DNA of 64,000 nucleotides from CAWIHK01 sp963835935 (GTDB lineage Bacteria > Bacteroidota > Ignavibacteria > UBA10030 > CAVZMI01), in NCBI GenBank assembly GCA_963835935.1, contig CAWIHK010000002.1, forward strand, positions 248,001-312,000. The letters are read 5' to 3'. The notes beneath the pieces are model-generated. The model worked only from the letters and a program-made list of their open reading frames with translations. It did no database searches and was not told where the DNA came from. Positions 39,121-47,506 of the stretch are shown piece by piece. Within the stretch, counting starts at the first letter, position 1. Every line of letters begins with the position of its first letter. The position numbers were made by a program, and so were the translations under genes.

Positions 39121-39936
39121 TTAATAACTTTCATCTTGAGATGGGAATTTTGATTTCTTCACATCCTGAATGTATTTTGTAACAGCATCGAAAAAAACTT
39201 GAAATCCTTCCGCATAATGACGTACAAATTTTGGGTGAAAATCTTGATTCAATCCAAGCATATCATGAAGCACCAATACTTGACCGTCACAATTTACTCC
39301 AGCACCGATACCAATCGTCGGAATCTCCAACTGAGCCGAAACTTCTGCAGCAAGTTTTGCAGGAATTTTTTCAAGCACGATAGAAAAAACGCCCGCATCT
39401 TGCAATGCATGCGCATCGCTGATAAGTTTTTCCGACGCTTCATCCTGTTTCGCCTGGACATCATAACTGCCGAACGAATGAATAGATTGTGGTGTGAGTC
39501 CGAGATGCCCCATTACCGGAATTCCCACATTCACCATCCGGTTGATAGTCGCCGCAATTGTCCGGCCTCCTTCTAATTTCACCGCCTGAGCCGAAGTCTC
39601 TTTTAAAACACGGCCTGCATTGCGCAATGCTTCTTCTTCGCTAGCTTGATACGACATGAACGGCATATCCACAACAATCATTGCACGCTGAACTGCACGG
39701 CAAACTGTCTTCGTGTGATAAATCATTTCGTCAAGTGTCACCGGCAGTGTGGTTTCATTTCCTTGATAGACATTGGAAAGTGAATCGCCGACAAGAGCGA
39801 TGTCGATTCCGCATGCATCTATAATCTTAGCAAACAGAAAATCATAAGCAGTAAGAACTGCAATTTTTTCACCGTTTCTTTTCATCTCACGGATAACTTT
39901 TGTTGTCACTCGTTTATTTCGTCCTGCTGCACTCAT
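39121..39936 (-). CDS. panB: 3-methyl-2-oxobutanoate hydroxymethyltransferase
   Basis: This 271-residue cytoplasmic TIM-barrel enzyme transfers a hydroxymethyl group from methylene-tetrahydrofolate to ketoisovalerate, the first committed step to pantothenate. Typical blocks are LTAYDFLFAKIIDACGID, ALVGDSLSNVYQGNETTL, VVDMPFMSYQ and VKLEGG, plus the later MGHLGLTPQSIHSFGSY and IPTIGIGAG. The start overlaps the stop of the lipM-like gene by four bases, indicating translational coupling. No panC or panD is in view. A terminator about 370 bp downstream probably ends the transcript. Confidence 0.95.
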   Translation of the reverse strand: MSAAGRNKRVTTKVIREMKRNGEKIAVLTAYDFLFAKIIDACGIDIALVGDSLSNVYQGNETTLPVTLDEMIYHTKTVCRAVQRAMIVVDMPFMSYQASEEEALRNAGRVLKETSAQAVKLEGGRTIAATINRMVNVGIPVMGHLGLTPQSIHSFGSYDVQAKQDEASEKLISDAHALQDAGVFSIVLEKIPAKLAAEVSAQLEIPTIGIGAGVNCDGQVLVLHDMLGLNQDFHPKFVRHYAEGFQVFFDAVTKYIQDVKKSKFPSQDESY

Positions 39937-40697
39937 GCTGCCCGTTCGCTTTCATTGTTCTCGAATGAAATGTTCCAGCATCGTTCAAAGCCTTGTTTCA
40001 CTGCAGAAGCAACTTCCTCAACGTCTATCTTTCGATTTAAAATCGTTTGAAGTTCTATAGTTCTCGACTCCAGGCTATTTCGTACCTCCTCGGCTGTTGA
40101 TCCTTTCTGCCGAATAACCTCGGATAATCGACGGTGCGCCGATCCGATAAGAATTGATCCGTGTTGCAGTACGACATCATTTCCCTGACCAAGTGATGAT
40201 GGATATCGACGTTGAGCACTACCGATAAGTTTCTTGCCACGAAATTGAATTTCAGATCGCGCTGTGCTGCTAAAACAGGAAAACGCAGACGGCTGCCGAT
40301 AGAGCGATGAGAAATCGGGCTGTACTTGTTCCATGACGATCTCGGAATTCAGAGTCTGCAATCCGGTTACCAATGCTTCACCAATCTGCTTGTACACTTG
40401 TGAAATATTTCGCCCATCGGAAAACATCACGATACAATAAGTCAATTCTTCCGCGTGAAGAATTGCGCGTCCGCCGGAAGGACGGCGTACAATATCGAAA
40501 CCATTTTTTGCACACGCTTCGCTGTCAATATCCGCGATGTTTTGATTGAATCCAAGAGAGATTGCATAAGGCTGCCAGCGATAAAATCGGAGGGTTGGGA
40601 ATCCTTTCCCTTCTTGAAGATTCCGGGCAAGCTCCACATCATAATCCATGTTGAATTGCCCGTCATGAGAGCCAGTATCTATAAAATGCCAGTTCAT
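39933..40697 (-). CDS. Lipoate/octanoate transferase, LipM-like
   Basis: The 254-residue protein belongs to the biotin/lipoate A/B protein ligase fold. The motif VRRPSGGRAILHAEELTY matches the substrate loop. A cysteine in AFSCFSSTARSEIQFRGKKLIGSAQRR lies where LipM-type octanoyltransferases have their catalytic Cys, followed by GNDVVLQHGSIL, also as in LipM. It therefore probably moves octanoyl from acyl carrier protein to a lipoyl-domain protein, rather than acting as an ATP-dependent ligase; the exact activity is not proven by sequence. It overlaps lpxA upstream and panB downstream by four bases each. Confidence 0.8.
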   Translation of the reverse strand: MNWHFIDTGSHDGQFNMDYDVELARNLQEGKGFPTLRFYRWQPYAISLGFNQNIADIDSEACAKNGFDIVRRPSGGRAILHAEELTYCIVMFSDGRNISQVYKQIGEALVTGLQTLNSEIVMEQVQPDFSSLYRQPSAFSCFSSTARSEIQFRGKKLIGSAQRRYPSSLGQGNDVVLQHGSILIGSAHRRLSEVIRQKGSTAEEVRNSLESRTIELQTILNRKIDVEEVASAVKQGFERCWNISFENNESERAA

Positions 40698-41500
40698 TGA
40701 GAATTTTGTTTAGCGATCCACGGACCGGGAATAATTCCCCGTGTACTTTTTGAAATGAATTCCAACACACGTTGTACTTCGGGAATTTGCGGAACTTCAG
40801 TCCGAATGCGTTCCACGGCTTGCGAAACATTCAACTTATCAAGATACAAAATTGAATAAGCTGCATCGAGCGCTTCGATAACTTCACGCGAGAAACCGCG
40901 CCTGCGCAGACCCACTTTGTTCAAGCCTTCAAAACGAAACGGTTCATTCGCAGCCATCACATAAGGCGGAACATCTTTTCCAACACCGGTATTTCCGCCG
41001 ACCATCACATGGCATCCGATTTTTACAAATTGATGAATCGCGGTAAGACCTCCGATAATAGCCCAATCATCAATTTCAACGTGACCGCCCATGTTGACCG
41101 AATTTGCGATGATGACATGACTTCCAATCTGAGAATCGTGGGAAATATGAGCATACGCCATGATGAACGTATCGCTCCCGATTTCGGTTTTTCCATGCGC
41201 GATGGTACCGCGATGAAGCGTTGCGAACTCGCGAACCACAGTTCGATCACCTATTATAAGTTCGGTCTTCTCATTATTATATTTCAAATCCTGCGGCGGA
41301 CCGCCTATCGCGGCGCCATGATGAATCGTACACTGGTTTCCGATTCGTGCTCCGCAGGATATCAATGTGTGCGGCCCGATCACGGAATCATTTCCAATTC
41401 TCACGTCATCTTCAATCACGGCAAACGGGCCGATTTTTACATTTTCACCAATACATGCGTTTGGATGAACGACAGCGCGTGGATCAATATTTACAGACAT
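40694..41500 (-). CDS. lpxA: UDP-N-acetylglucosamine acyltransferase
   Basis: This 268-residue left-handed beta-helix protein adds the first 3-hydroxyacyl chain in lipid A synthesis. Hexapeptide repeats fill the first 190 residues, with the diagnostic IGGPPQDLKYNNEKTELIIGD and the catalytic His in the LHRGTIAHGKTEIG / MAYAHISHDSQIG region. The C-terminal helical part (EPFRFEGLNKVGLRRRGFSRE) is typical. It follows lpxC/fabZ on the same strand after a 367-bp gap that holds dispersed repeats. Confidence 0.96.
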   Translation of the reverse strand: MSVNIDPRAVVHPNACIGENVKIGPFAVIEDDVRIGNDSVIGPHTLISCGARIGNQCTIHHGAAIGGPPQDLKYNNEKTELIIGDRTVVREFATLHRGTIAHGKTEIGSDTFIMAYAHISHDSQIGSHVIIANSVNMGGHVEIDDWAIIGGLTAIHQFVKIGCHVMVGGNTGVGKDVPPYVMAANEPFRFEGLNKVGLRRRGFSREVIEALDAAYSILYLDKLNVSQAVERIRTEVPQIPEVQRVLEFISKSTRGIIPGPWIAKQNSQ

Positions 41501-41867
41501 AAATGTTTAGCTCTTTAATATAATCGCGATTAATAAATACAAAATTTGAATATCTTTCCAAAGGAATCTGCCTGCCGAAGGCATCCCCGTAGGAGTGCTT
41601 TCAGCACACTTCGTGAAAAGGCATGGCTTCTTCCGAAGGCATTCCTTCGGAAGCCACCTTCGGGAAAATCCTAAACAAATTCTCCGCAGGAGTCTGCCGA
41701 AGGCATGGCTTCGCCACTTCGGAAAAAATTTTAAATCCAAATTCTGAATCGTAAACTCAATTCCCACCATTCTTACGAATGGAGTCCGATATTGATTGTA
41801 ATCTGCAATAGTTTTGAATTTTAAATATCAGAACTTGTTTAGTATTTCAAAATTAGTGCTTAGAATT
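41501..41867. other. Repeat-filled gap between lpxC/fabZ and lpxA
   Basis: The gap is unusually long for this operon and is made up of short GC-rich repeats with the words GCCGAAGGCAT, CTTCCGAAGG and CCTTCGGAAG. One of these, at 41,569-41,640, has a second copy at 61,654-61,728. A GAAGGCATTCCTTC palindrome (41,635-41,648) is embedded. No gene is credible here. Confidence 0.6.
41569..41640 (+). repeat. Dispersed repeat, family 1, copy A
   Basis: The segment running TGCCTGCCGA, CCGTAGGAGTGCTTTCA, TTCGTGAAAAGG matches the minus strand of 61,654-61,728 with a few substitutions and a small indel. It appears to be an intergenic repeat family. Confidence 0.7.
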
Positions 41868-43274
41868 TCACTCGTTGTTTGTTCGATCAACTACTGCGGC
41901 CATTAACTCGGCTTCGCATACAAGATTACCGTCCACAAAAGCTCTACCTTGCATGATGGTCATGCGCGAACGCTTCTGAATCATCGTCAGCTCAAGGACG
42001 AGAACATCGCCGGGAAGAACCGACCTTCTAAATTTTGCTTTGTCGATGCCGAGAAACATGGCAAGTTTTTTAGTCGGATTCTCGATTCCATTCAGCAAAA
42101 GAATTCCGCCCGTCTGAGCCATTGCTTCTATAATAAGAACCCCCGGCATAACCGGCTGTCCTGGAAAATGTCCCTGGAAAAACTCTTCGTTGGCGGTAAC
42201 ATTTTTCACACCGACAACTTTTTCATCTATTTTAAATTCAACAATTTTATCCACCAGAAGGAATGGATACCGATGTGGAAGAATGCGTTTGATGGCATTG
42301 ACGTCGAATATCACGCCAGCTTTTTTCTCGTGTTGAAATTTTTTTACAAGCTTTTTTTGCTCATACAGCTTGCGAATCTTACGCGCAAACTCGATGTTCG
42401 CTGCATGTCCCGGGCGTGCGGCTAAAATTTGTGCCTTCAGGGGAACCCCGATCAAGGCAAGATCACCCATAATATCCAATAATTTATGACGGGCAGGCTC
42501 GTTTTTAAACCGAAGCTCATTATTATTAAGAATTCCGTTTGTACCGAGTATAACAGCTTGTTCGATCCCGAGTTTTTTCGTCGCTGCTTTCACTTGTTCA
42601 TCTGTCATCTCACGATCAACTATAACAACGGCATTGTCAAGATTGCCACCCTTGATCAATCCTGCTTCCCACAACATTTCTATTTCGTGAAGAAAACAAA
42701 AGGTGCGTGCAGGCGCAAACTCTTTTACAAATTCCTTTTCGAGATTGAAGAGGCCTGTGTGCTGACTTCCAAGTGCGGGATTATGATAATCGACCATTAC
42801 GGTGATGCGATAATCGTCGGTTGGTAAAGCGACAATTTCAACACCACGTTCTTCGTCCCGATAATGAATAGTTTGATCGATCACTAAGAAATCTTTCGGA
42901 GCATTCTGCCGTTCAAGTCCGACAATCATCAGTACATCAACATAAGGAAGCGCACTTCCATCGCCGACCGGCGGCTCGATGTTGTCTAATTCGATGATGA
43001 TGTTATCGATTTGCAGACCGATGAGTGCGGCAAGTACGTGTTCGACCGTTTGCACACGAACATCGCCTACGGCTATTGTCGTTCCACGTTTAATATCAAC
43101 CACATGATCGATGTCTGCAGGAACCTCAGGAGATCCATCGAGGTCAATGCGTTTGAATCGAATTCCATAATCGATCGGGGCAGGCTTGAATGTCATCGTG
43201 CATTGTTTTCCTGTATGAAGTCCGACTCCGGAATACGACACACTTGTTCTTATCGTTTGTTGTTGAACGAGCAT
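41868..43274 (-). CDS. lpxC/fabZ: Bifunctional LpxC deacetylase / FabZ dehydratase
   Basis: The 468-residue fusion joins UDP-3-O-acyl-N-acetylglucosamine deacetylase (about 1-310) to 3-hydroxyacyl-ACP dehydratase (about 320-468). The LpxC part has the zinc motif VQTVEHVLAAL, the ELDNIEPPVGDGSALPYVD loop and the second ligand region RHKLLDIMGDLAL. The FabZ part has ILPHRYPFLLVDKI and the catalytic GHFPGQPVMPGVLIIEAMAQTGG. The fusion is characteristic of Bacteroidota and Chlorobiota and places the deacetylation step of lipid A in one chain with fatty-acid supply. It lies just downstream of the accessory island that separates it from lpxD. Confidence 0.96.
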   Translation of the reverse strand: MLVQQQTIRTSVSYSGVGLHTGKQCTMTFKPAPIDYGIRFKRIDLDGSPEVPADIDHVVDIKRGTTIAVGDVRVQTVEHVLAALIGLQIDNIIIELDNIEPPVGDGSALPYVDVLMIVGLERQNAPKDFLVIDQTIHYRDEERGVEIVALPTDDYRITVMVDYHNPALGSQHTGLFNLEKEFVKEFAPARTFCFLHEIEMLWEAGLIKGGNLDNAVVIVDREMTDEQVKAATKKLGIEQAVILGTNGILNNNELRFKNEPARHKLLDIMGDLALIGVPLKAQILAARPGHAANIEFARKIRKLYEQKKLVKKFQHEKKAGVIFDVNAIKRILPHRYPFLLVDKIVEFKIDEKVVGVKNVTANEEFFQGHFPGQPVMPGVLIIEAMAQTGGILLLNGIENPTKKLAMFLGIDKAKFRRSVLPGDVLVLELTMIQKRSRMTIMQGRAFVDGNLVCEAELMAAVVDRTNNE

Positions 43275-43480
43275 CGGGACCTTTCTATTTATTTAATAAC
43301 GTGTCTCACCCGAACACTTGGGTAAAAAACATGTACATAAATCATATAGTACTTTTGCGAACCATTAATTAACAACCGATATTGCTATGATAAAAATATT
43401 AAGTAAATAATATAATATAACTATACAGATTTTATTTAGCAAAACAAATAATTGAAGGGCAGTTTGCTTTTACAAGATAT

Positions 43481-43876
43481 TTACGGGAAAGAGATTATCC
43501 AGTTAAGAGAATCTATATCCTCTTTTGAAAGTGTCATCTTTTTAAGAATAGGATTCGTCTCCTTGTTATCAGCTTGGTTACGTTCAATGTATTTCCATTC
43601 AACGAAGAAAAGAGTTATTATTCGATTCTCTTTTAAAATGTTATCCCAATACTTATTAAGTAATTCAACTCTATCGGAATCATTAGCGTGTATTAAGAAT
43701 GCATGAGTATTTTCAATTGTAGTGTCAGGATAGCTCAGATTTATAAGTACTCCAATATCGATAGCGCTATGATTGACAACTTTTAATTTCGTGTCAGTAA
43801 AACTCATCCGAAAATAGTTGCAACTGATGAATGTTAAAGATATTAAAATGAACATAATTGTTATAAATATCTTCAT
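43481..43876 (-). CDS. Small lipoprotein, possible partner of the RHS-zincin protein
   Basis: The 131-residue protein has a lipobox (MKIFITIMFILISLTFISC, Cys-19). The mature part is a compact acidic domain with KVVNHSAIDIGVLINLSYPDT and a C-terminus LSKEDIDSLNWIISFP. From memory this resembles a family of small Bacteroidota lipoproteins without known function, which often end in a similar NWxIxYP. It starts 12 bp after the RHS-zincin gene on the same strand, the usual position of an immunity gene. That role is an inference from position and size only. Confidence 0.6.
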   Translation of the reverse strand: MKIFITIMFILISLTFISCNYFRMSFTDTKLKVVNHSAIDIGVLINLSYPDTTIENTHAFLIHANDSDRVELLNKYWDNILKENRIITLFFVEWKYIERNQADNKETNPILKKMTLSKEDIDSLNWIISFP

Positions 43877-43888
43877 AAAATTTCCTTC

Positions 43889-44698
43889 CTAATAAAAAAA
43901 TCCTGGACCAAAATGTTTTCTGGCGTTTTCATTTGCCCATCGCTCGGTATAGAAATTATTATGGTTAAATGGATTTAACGCGGCTGAACCAAGACTTGGA
44001 AGAGCGATGGCTGGGATATATAGTGGAGCAATTTGTTGACTTTGGATGTAGTGACCATACTCATGCATGAATAATTGCCTGTTTGTCGTTGTCCCACCCT
44101 GTGCAGTAATTATACTTCCAAGAGTATATGCCCCCCAATCACGTGACTGTGTTTCAACCAATGTAGCTCCTTCGAACTGGGTTACGGAATTGATGTTGCC
44201 AATCATATTCTGTACGTGTCCGCATAAAACTCCAAGCGTCTGTTGGGGCAATTCCCAAGTGAATTTGCCTATTATTTCTCCAAAGTCTCCTCTTCCAAAT
44301 GAACTCCACATTTGAATGGAATTACCCGCATATGTAGTCCCTATGTCCCAAGCACCACTAACACCTTCACCTTCGATCAAGCCCGTTACAAATCCTACGA
44401 GGAAATCATCGATAATTGCAAATTTACCAGTCGGATCTGTCATTTTTATCGGATTGTTGTGCACATAATGGTATGGTGTCCAGGATGGAAATTTATCTGA
44501 TAGAGTGTCCACACTGAGAAACCTTGCCGGACTAAGATTACCAAACGTAAGAGACTGCTCAAGATTCCATCGAGAAATCGAATCCTTTTCTACAGCGGTA
44601 TTCGTATATGGTTGCCAATCTGGTGCAACAGAAAACTTTGAAGTTTGTCCCAATGCGTATTGGGCAACGATGAAAAGTAAAAGCAGGAATAAACGCAT
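43889..44698 (-). CDS. Orphan RHS core remnant with zincin C-terminal domain
   Basis: The 269-residue protein has a signal peptide (MRLFLLLLFIVAQYALG). About 60 residues on comes the end of an RHS core domain (ARFLSVDTLSDKFPSWTPYHYVHNNPIKMTDPTGK), and then a unique C-terminal domain. The latter contains LFMHEYGHYIQSQ, an HExxH zinc-protease motif, with a plausible third ligand Glu in FYTERWANENARKHFG. RHS proteins are normally 1,500 or more residues; here only the last RHS core segment plus the variable tip remains, but with its own export signal. This looks like an orphan polymorphic-toxin tip or a standalone secreted protease. It lies between a SirB1-like gene (20 bp upstream) and a small lipoprotein (12 bp downstream). 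Confidence 0.7.
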   Translation of the reverse strand: MRLFLLLLFIVAQYALGQTSKFSVAPDWQPYTNTAVEKDSISRWNLEQSLTFGNLSPARFLSVDTLSDKFPSWTPYHYVHNNPIKMTDPTGKFAIIDDFLVGFVTGLIEGEGVSGAWDIGTTYAGNSIQMWSSFGRGDFGEIIGKFTWELPQQTLGVLCGHVQNMIGNINSVTQFEGATLVETQSRDWGAYTLGSIITAQGGTTTNRQLFMHEYGHYIQSQQIAPLYIPAIALPSLGSAALNPFNHNNFYTERWANENARKHFGPGFFY

Positions 44699-44718
44699 AG
44701 ATCGATTCCTTTCTTGAG

Positions 44719-45729
44719 TTATTGTTGAGTTCGTTTCACTTTTTCTTCTTTAACCGTTTGAATATACTTCTCTCGCTCTTCAGGTGTCTCTGGTTGCCAA
44801 CCAAGAGAGAATGCTTTATTTTCATACTTCTTGGAAATGGTTTTGTACTTTTCTAAGAGTTTTTCCTCTTCTTCTGTGAGTTTTCCATCCCGTTGCTTCT
44901 TTTCGAATAGTTGGTATCCAAGATCTGCATTCAATGCACACTTCTGTACAATGGCGACAATGTCTTTAGGATCAAGTTTGAGAGCAAGCTCTGCGTATTT
45001 TAGTGCAACGTGAAACTCCTTTTTGTTTCGATGTTTGGCAATAAGAACCTGAATAATGCCAGCAAGAAATTCCTTCCGTGAAAGCTCCCGCATATAGATA
45101 CCGCTATCGATTGCTTTCTGCGGAATGTTGTGGTTCTCGATATACCAGATATTTCGAGCGGTATGGCCGTTGGTCGTCTCAAAGTTCCAAACATCGCCTG
45201 CTTGTCTGTCTTTTACTCGACAAAATATATGAAGTGGTATGTACACACCACACACAGGAACACTTGGATCAAGACGATTCATAAGAGAGTAGAAAAGCGT
45301 TGGCATTGAGACACAATTGCCTTTGCGAGAATCAAGATAGGAACTAAGAAGTTGGTTTGATAAATTGCTACCGAGCGGGTCGTCCAAGTCATAGTCGAAT
45401 GGATGTTTTCCATTCCAAATTCCTGAATCATAGATGAACATCCGAGTGGCAGCAAACTTATCTCGGTCAGAAGTCCGACCGGCAAGCATTCGGCGAATCT
45501 CAACGATATACGAATCGAGCTGATTTAGATATTTTGGAATATCCACAGAGCTATCGAATTCCTTTGCTACGATAAGCGACCATAATCCAATATCAATATC
45601 TTTCTCAGCAACCTTTGGTAGTTGCCAAATTGTTTGTCCGTGAAAATCCTGTTTGGGAGAGTGCGTCTGTGCCAATGCTCCAACAGACAATAAAGAAAAA
45701 ACAATGAGCAAATATTTGAACTTGTTCAT
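44719..45729 (-). CDS. Exported transglutaminase-like (SirB1 N-terminal type) protein
   Basis: From the ATG at 45,729 the product is 336 residues with a signal peptide (MNKFKYLLIVFSLLSVGALAQT); the open frame extends upstream but without a signal. The central domain has DSRKGNCVSMPTLFYSLMNRL, where the Cys resembles the nucleophile of transglutaminase-like folds, followed by VYIPLHIFCRV and NFETTNGHTARN with candidate His and Asp/Asn. The C-terminal part contains TPR-like helices (ALKYAELALKLDPKDIVAIVQK). This layout matches SirB1 / transglutaminase-like proteins with TPR, which may cut or modify peptides. It is the first gene of the island within the lpx operon. Confidence 0.75.
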   Translation of the reverse strand: MNKFKYLLIVFSLLSVGALAQTHSPKQDFHGQTIWQLPKVAEKDIDIGLWSLIVAKEFDSSVDIPKYLNQLDSYIVEIRRMLAGRTSDRDKFAATRMFIYDSGIWNGKHPFDYDLDDPLGSNLSNQLLSSYLDSRKGNCVSMPTLFYSLMNRLDPSVPVCGVYIPLHIFCRVKDRQAGDVWNFETTNGHTARNIWYIENHNIPQKAIDSGIYMRELSRKEFLAGIIQVLIAKHRNKKEFHVALKYAELALKLDPKDIVAIVQKCALNADLGYQLFEKKQRDGKLTEEEEKLLEKYKTISKKYENKAFSLGWQPETPEEREKYIQTVKEEKVKRTQQ

Positions 45730-45891
45730 TGAAGAATAAAACATCGCGCAAAATGCCTTTCTGAGAATTCCATTACCCCCATATCTGTTTGTTGACTCAT
45801 ATTGATGTGAGCAAAACAATGATTCATGACATATCGAAAATCGAATATTTCAAATAATCTCAATAGTAAGTCGAAATAATTTATTCCATAC

Positions 45892-46947
45892 TTATTTTTT
45901 CTTCAGCTCTTCTTCTAACTCCAAAATCCTTTTTTCAAGCGCATCTATTTGCTTCATCAATTGAGGTAAATTCCTGATGGCTCCCTCTATCCGCATCGCT
46001 GTCATTTTTTCTTTCGCAGGGGAACCGAACCACGCTTTGCCGGCATCCGTAATCGGTTTTGCAACACCCGATTGTGCGGCAATCATCGTGCGATCTGCGA
46101 TTTCGAGATGGCCTGTAAACCCTACCTGTCCGCCGATCATGCAATTCTTTCCGAGCTTTGTGCTTCCTGAAACACCCGATTGCGCAGCCATTACGGTGTT
46201 CTCACCGATGACGACATTATGCGCGATTTGAATCAGGTTGTCGAGCTTCGCGCCCTTTTTAATTCTCGTCTCGCCCATTGTTGCGCGATCGAGAGCACAG
46301 TTCGCACCGATTTCGACGTCATCTTCAATGACGACAATTCCCATCTGTGGAATTTTCTCAAACGTTCCATCCGGTTTGGGTGCAAATCCAAATCCATCAC
46401 TCCCAATCGTTGTGCCCGAGTGAATGATGACGCGGTCGCCAATTCTGCATCCTTCACGAATAGTGACGTTGGCATAAATGAGAGAATTATCTCCCACAAA
46501 CACGCCGTTACCCAATACACTATTATGCAGGATGATTGAATTCGCACCAACGACGGATCCATCACCAATCACAACGTGTGCACCAATCGCCGCATTGGAT
46601 CCAATCTCTGCACTGCGTGCGATGACCGCTGTAGGATGAATACCCGGTTGCAACGGTACTGCCGGAGGATGGAATTGAACCAGAATTTTTAAAAATGAAA
46701 AATAAGGATCGTCTACTTTCACAAAACCGAGCGGCGATTGTCGTTTTATGGTTTGAGTATCGAGAGAACGTTGGACGATGACCGCGGAAGCATTTGTTTG
46801 TTCCAAAAACTTCGCGTACTTCGGATTTGCAAGAAATGTGATCGTGCCTTCCGCGGCCTCCTCGATTTTCATCACATCGCGAATCTCGATGTCCCCATTT
46901 CCAACAAGCTCCCCCCCGACATACAGAGCAAGTTCTCGAAGTTTCAT
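45892..46947 (-). CDS. lpxD: UDP-3-O-acylglucosamine N-acyltransferase
   Basis: This 351-residue enzyme adds the second acyl chain in lipid A synthesis. An N-terminal uridine-binding domain (about 1-100, with AEGTITFLANPKYAKFLEQT) precedes a long hexapeptide beta-helix (GIHPTAVIARSAEIGSNAAIG through FTGHLEIADRTMIAAQSGV). The catalytic His lies in NLIQIAHNVVIGE. A C-terminal helix follows (QLMKQIDALEKRILELEEELKKK). Its ATG overlaps the ompH stop by one base, so it is translationally coupled to the ompH genes, bamA and uppS. Normally lpxC/fabZ would follow; here it is displaced by 2.6 kb of accessory genes. Confidence 0.96.
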   Translation of the reverse strand: MKLRELALYVGGELVGNGDIEIRDVMKIEEAAEGTITFLANPKYAKFLEQTNASAVIVQRSLDTQTIKRQSPLGFVKVDDPYFSFLKILVQFHPPAVPLQPGIHPTAVIARSAEIGSNAAIGAHVVIGDGSVVGANSIILHNSVLGNGVFVGDNSLIYANVTIREGCRIGDRVIIHSGTTIGSDGFGFAPKPDGTFEKIPQMGIVVIEDDVEIGANCALDRATMGETRIKKGAKLDNLIQIAHNVVIGENTVMAAQSGVSGSTKLGKNCMIGGQVGFTGHLEIADRTMIAAQSGVAKPITDAGKAWFGSPAKEKMTAMRIEGAIRNLPQLMKQIDALEKRILELEEELKKK

Positions 46948-47477
46948 TAATAACCCTGGACGCTTAGTTTGGCAAGGACTTTATTCGTTACATCATATTT
47001 ATCGTTTGCATACATCAGGAGAATCTGGCCGCTTTTATCGAAAATATAATCATAACCTTCAGCCACTGCGACATCCTGAATGGCTTTGAATATTTTATCC
47101 TGGACAGGCTTCATCATCTCCGCTTGTTTTGTAAACATCTCTCCGTTTTGTCCGAATTTTTGCTGGCGGAAATCGACGATTTTCTTTTCCATATCCATCA
47201 ACTCGTGTTCTGTATTGGATCGGGTTTGATCGCTCATAATCAATTTACGGCGGTCATAGTCGTCGAATTTTTTCTGCCATGCAGCCTGCAATTTGCTCAA
47301 CTCGTCCTGCCAGCCGGCAACGATACCGTCAAGCGTTTTTTGCGCATCGATTGCTTCGGGCAATTTTTTCATAATTGCCTCTGTATCTATGTAAGCAATT
47401 TTCACTTGTGCAAATAACGCAACCGGCAAAAAACAGCAAAGTGCAAGTATGAGTCCACGAACGAATTTCGTGTTCAT
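46947..47477 (-). CDS. OmpH/Skp family periplasmic chaperone
   Basis: This 176-residue secreted protein starts with a signal peptide (MNTKFVRGLILALCCFLPVALFA). The short beta segment VKIAYIDTEAIMKKLPEA and long helices that form the Skp tentacles follow, then the second beta part VAVAEGYDYIFDKSGQILLMY. Skp carries unfolded outer-membrane proteins to BamA. It is the second of two tandem paralogues here, as is usual in this lineage, and its stop overlaps the lpxD start. Confidence 0.92.
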   Translation of the reverse strand: MNTKFVRGLILALCCFLPVALFAQVKIAYIDTEAIMKKLPEAIDAQKTLDGIVAGWQDELSKLQAAWQKKFDDYDRRKLIMSDQTRSNTEHELMDMEKKIVDFRQQKFGQNGEMFTKQAEMMKPVQDKIFKAIQDVAVAEGYDYIFDKSGQILLMYANDKYDVTNKVLAKLSVQGY

Positions 47478-47506
47478 AGGCTACACCTTTCTTTTAATAC
47501 TTAGTT

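Noticed and set aside
41507..41770. 87-codon minus-strand frame in the lpxC/fabZ-lpxA gap
   Set aside because: It is made from the repeated CCGAAGG-type palindromes and has a low-complexity product with no recognisable domain.
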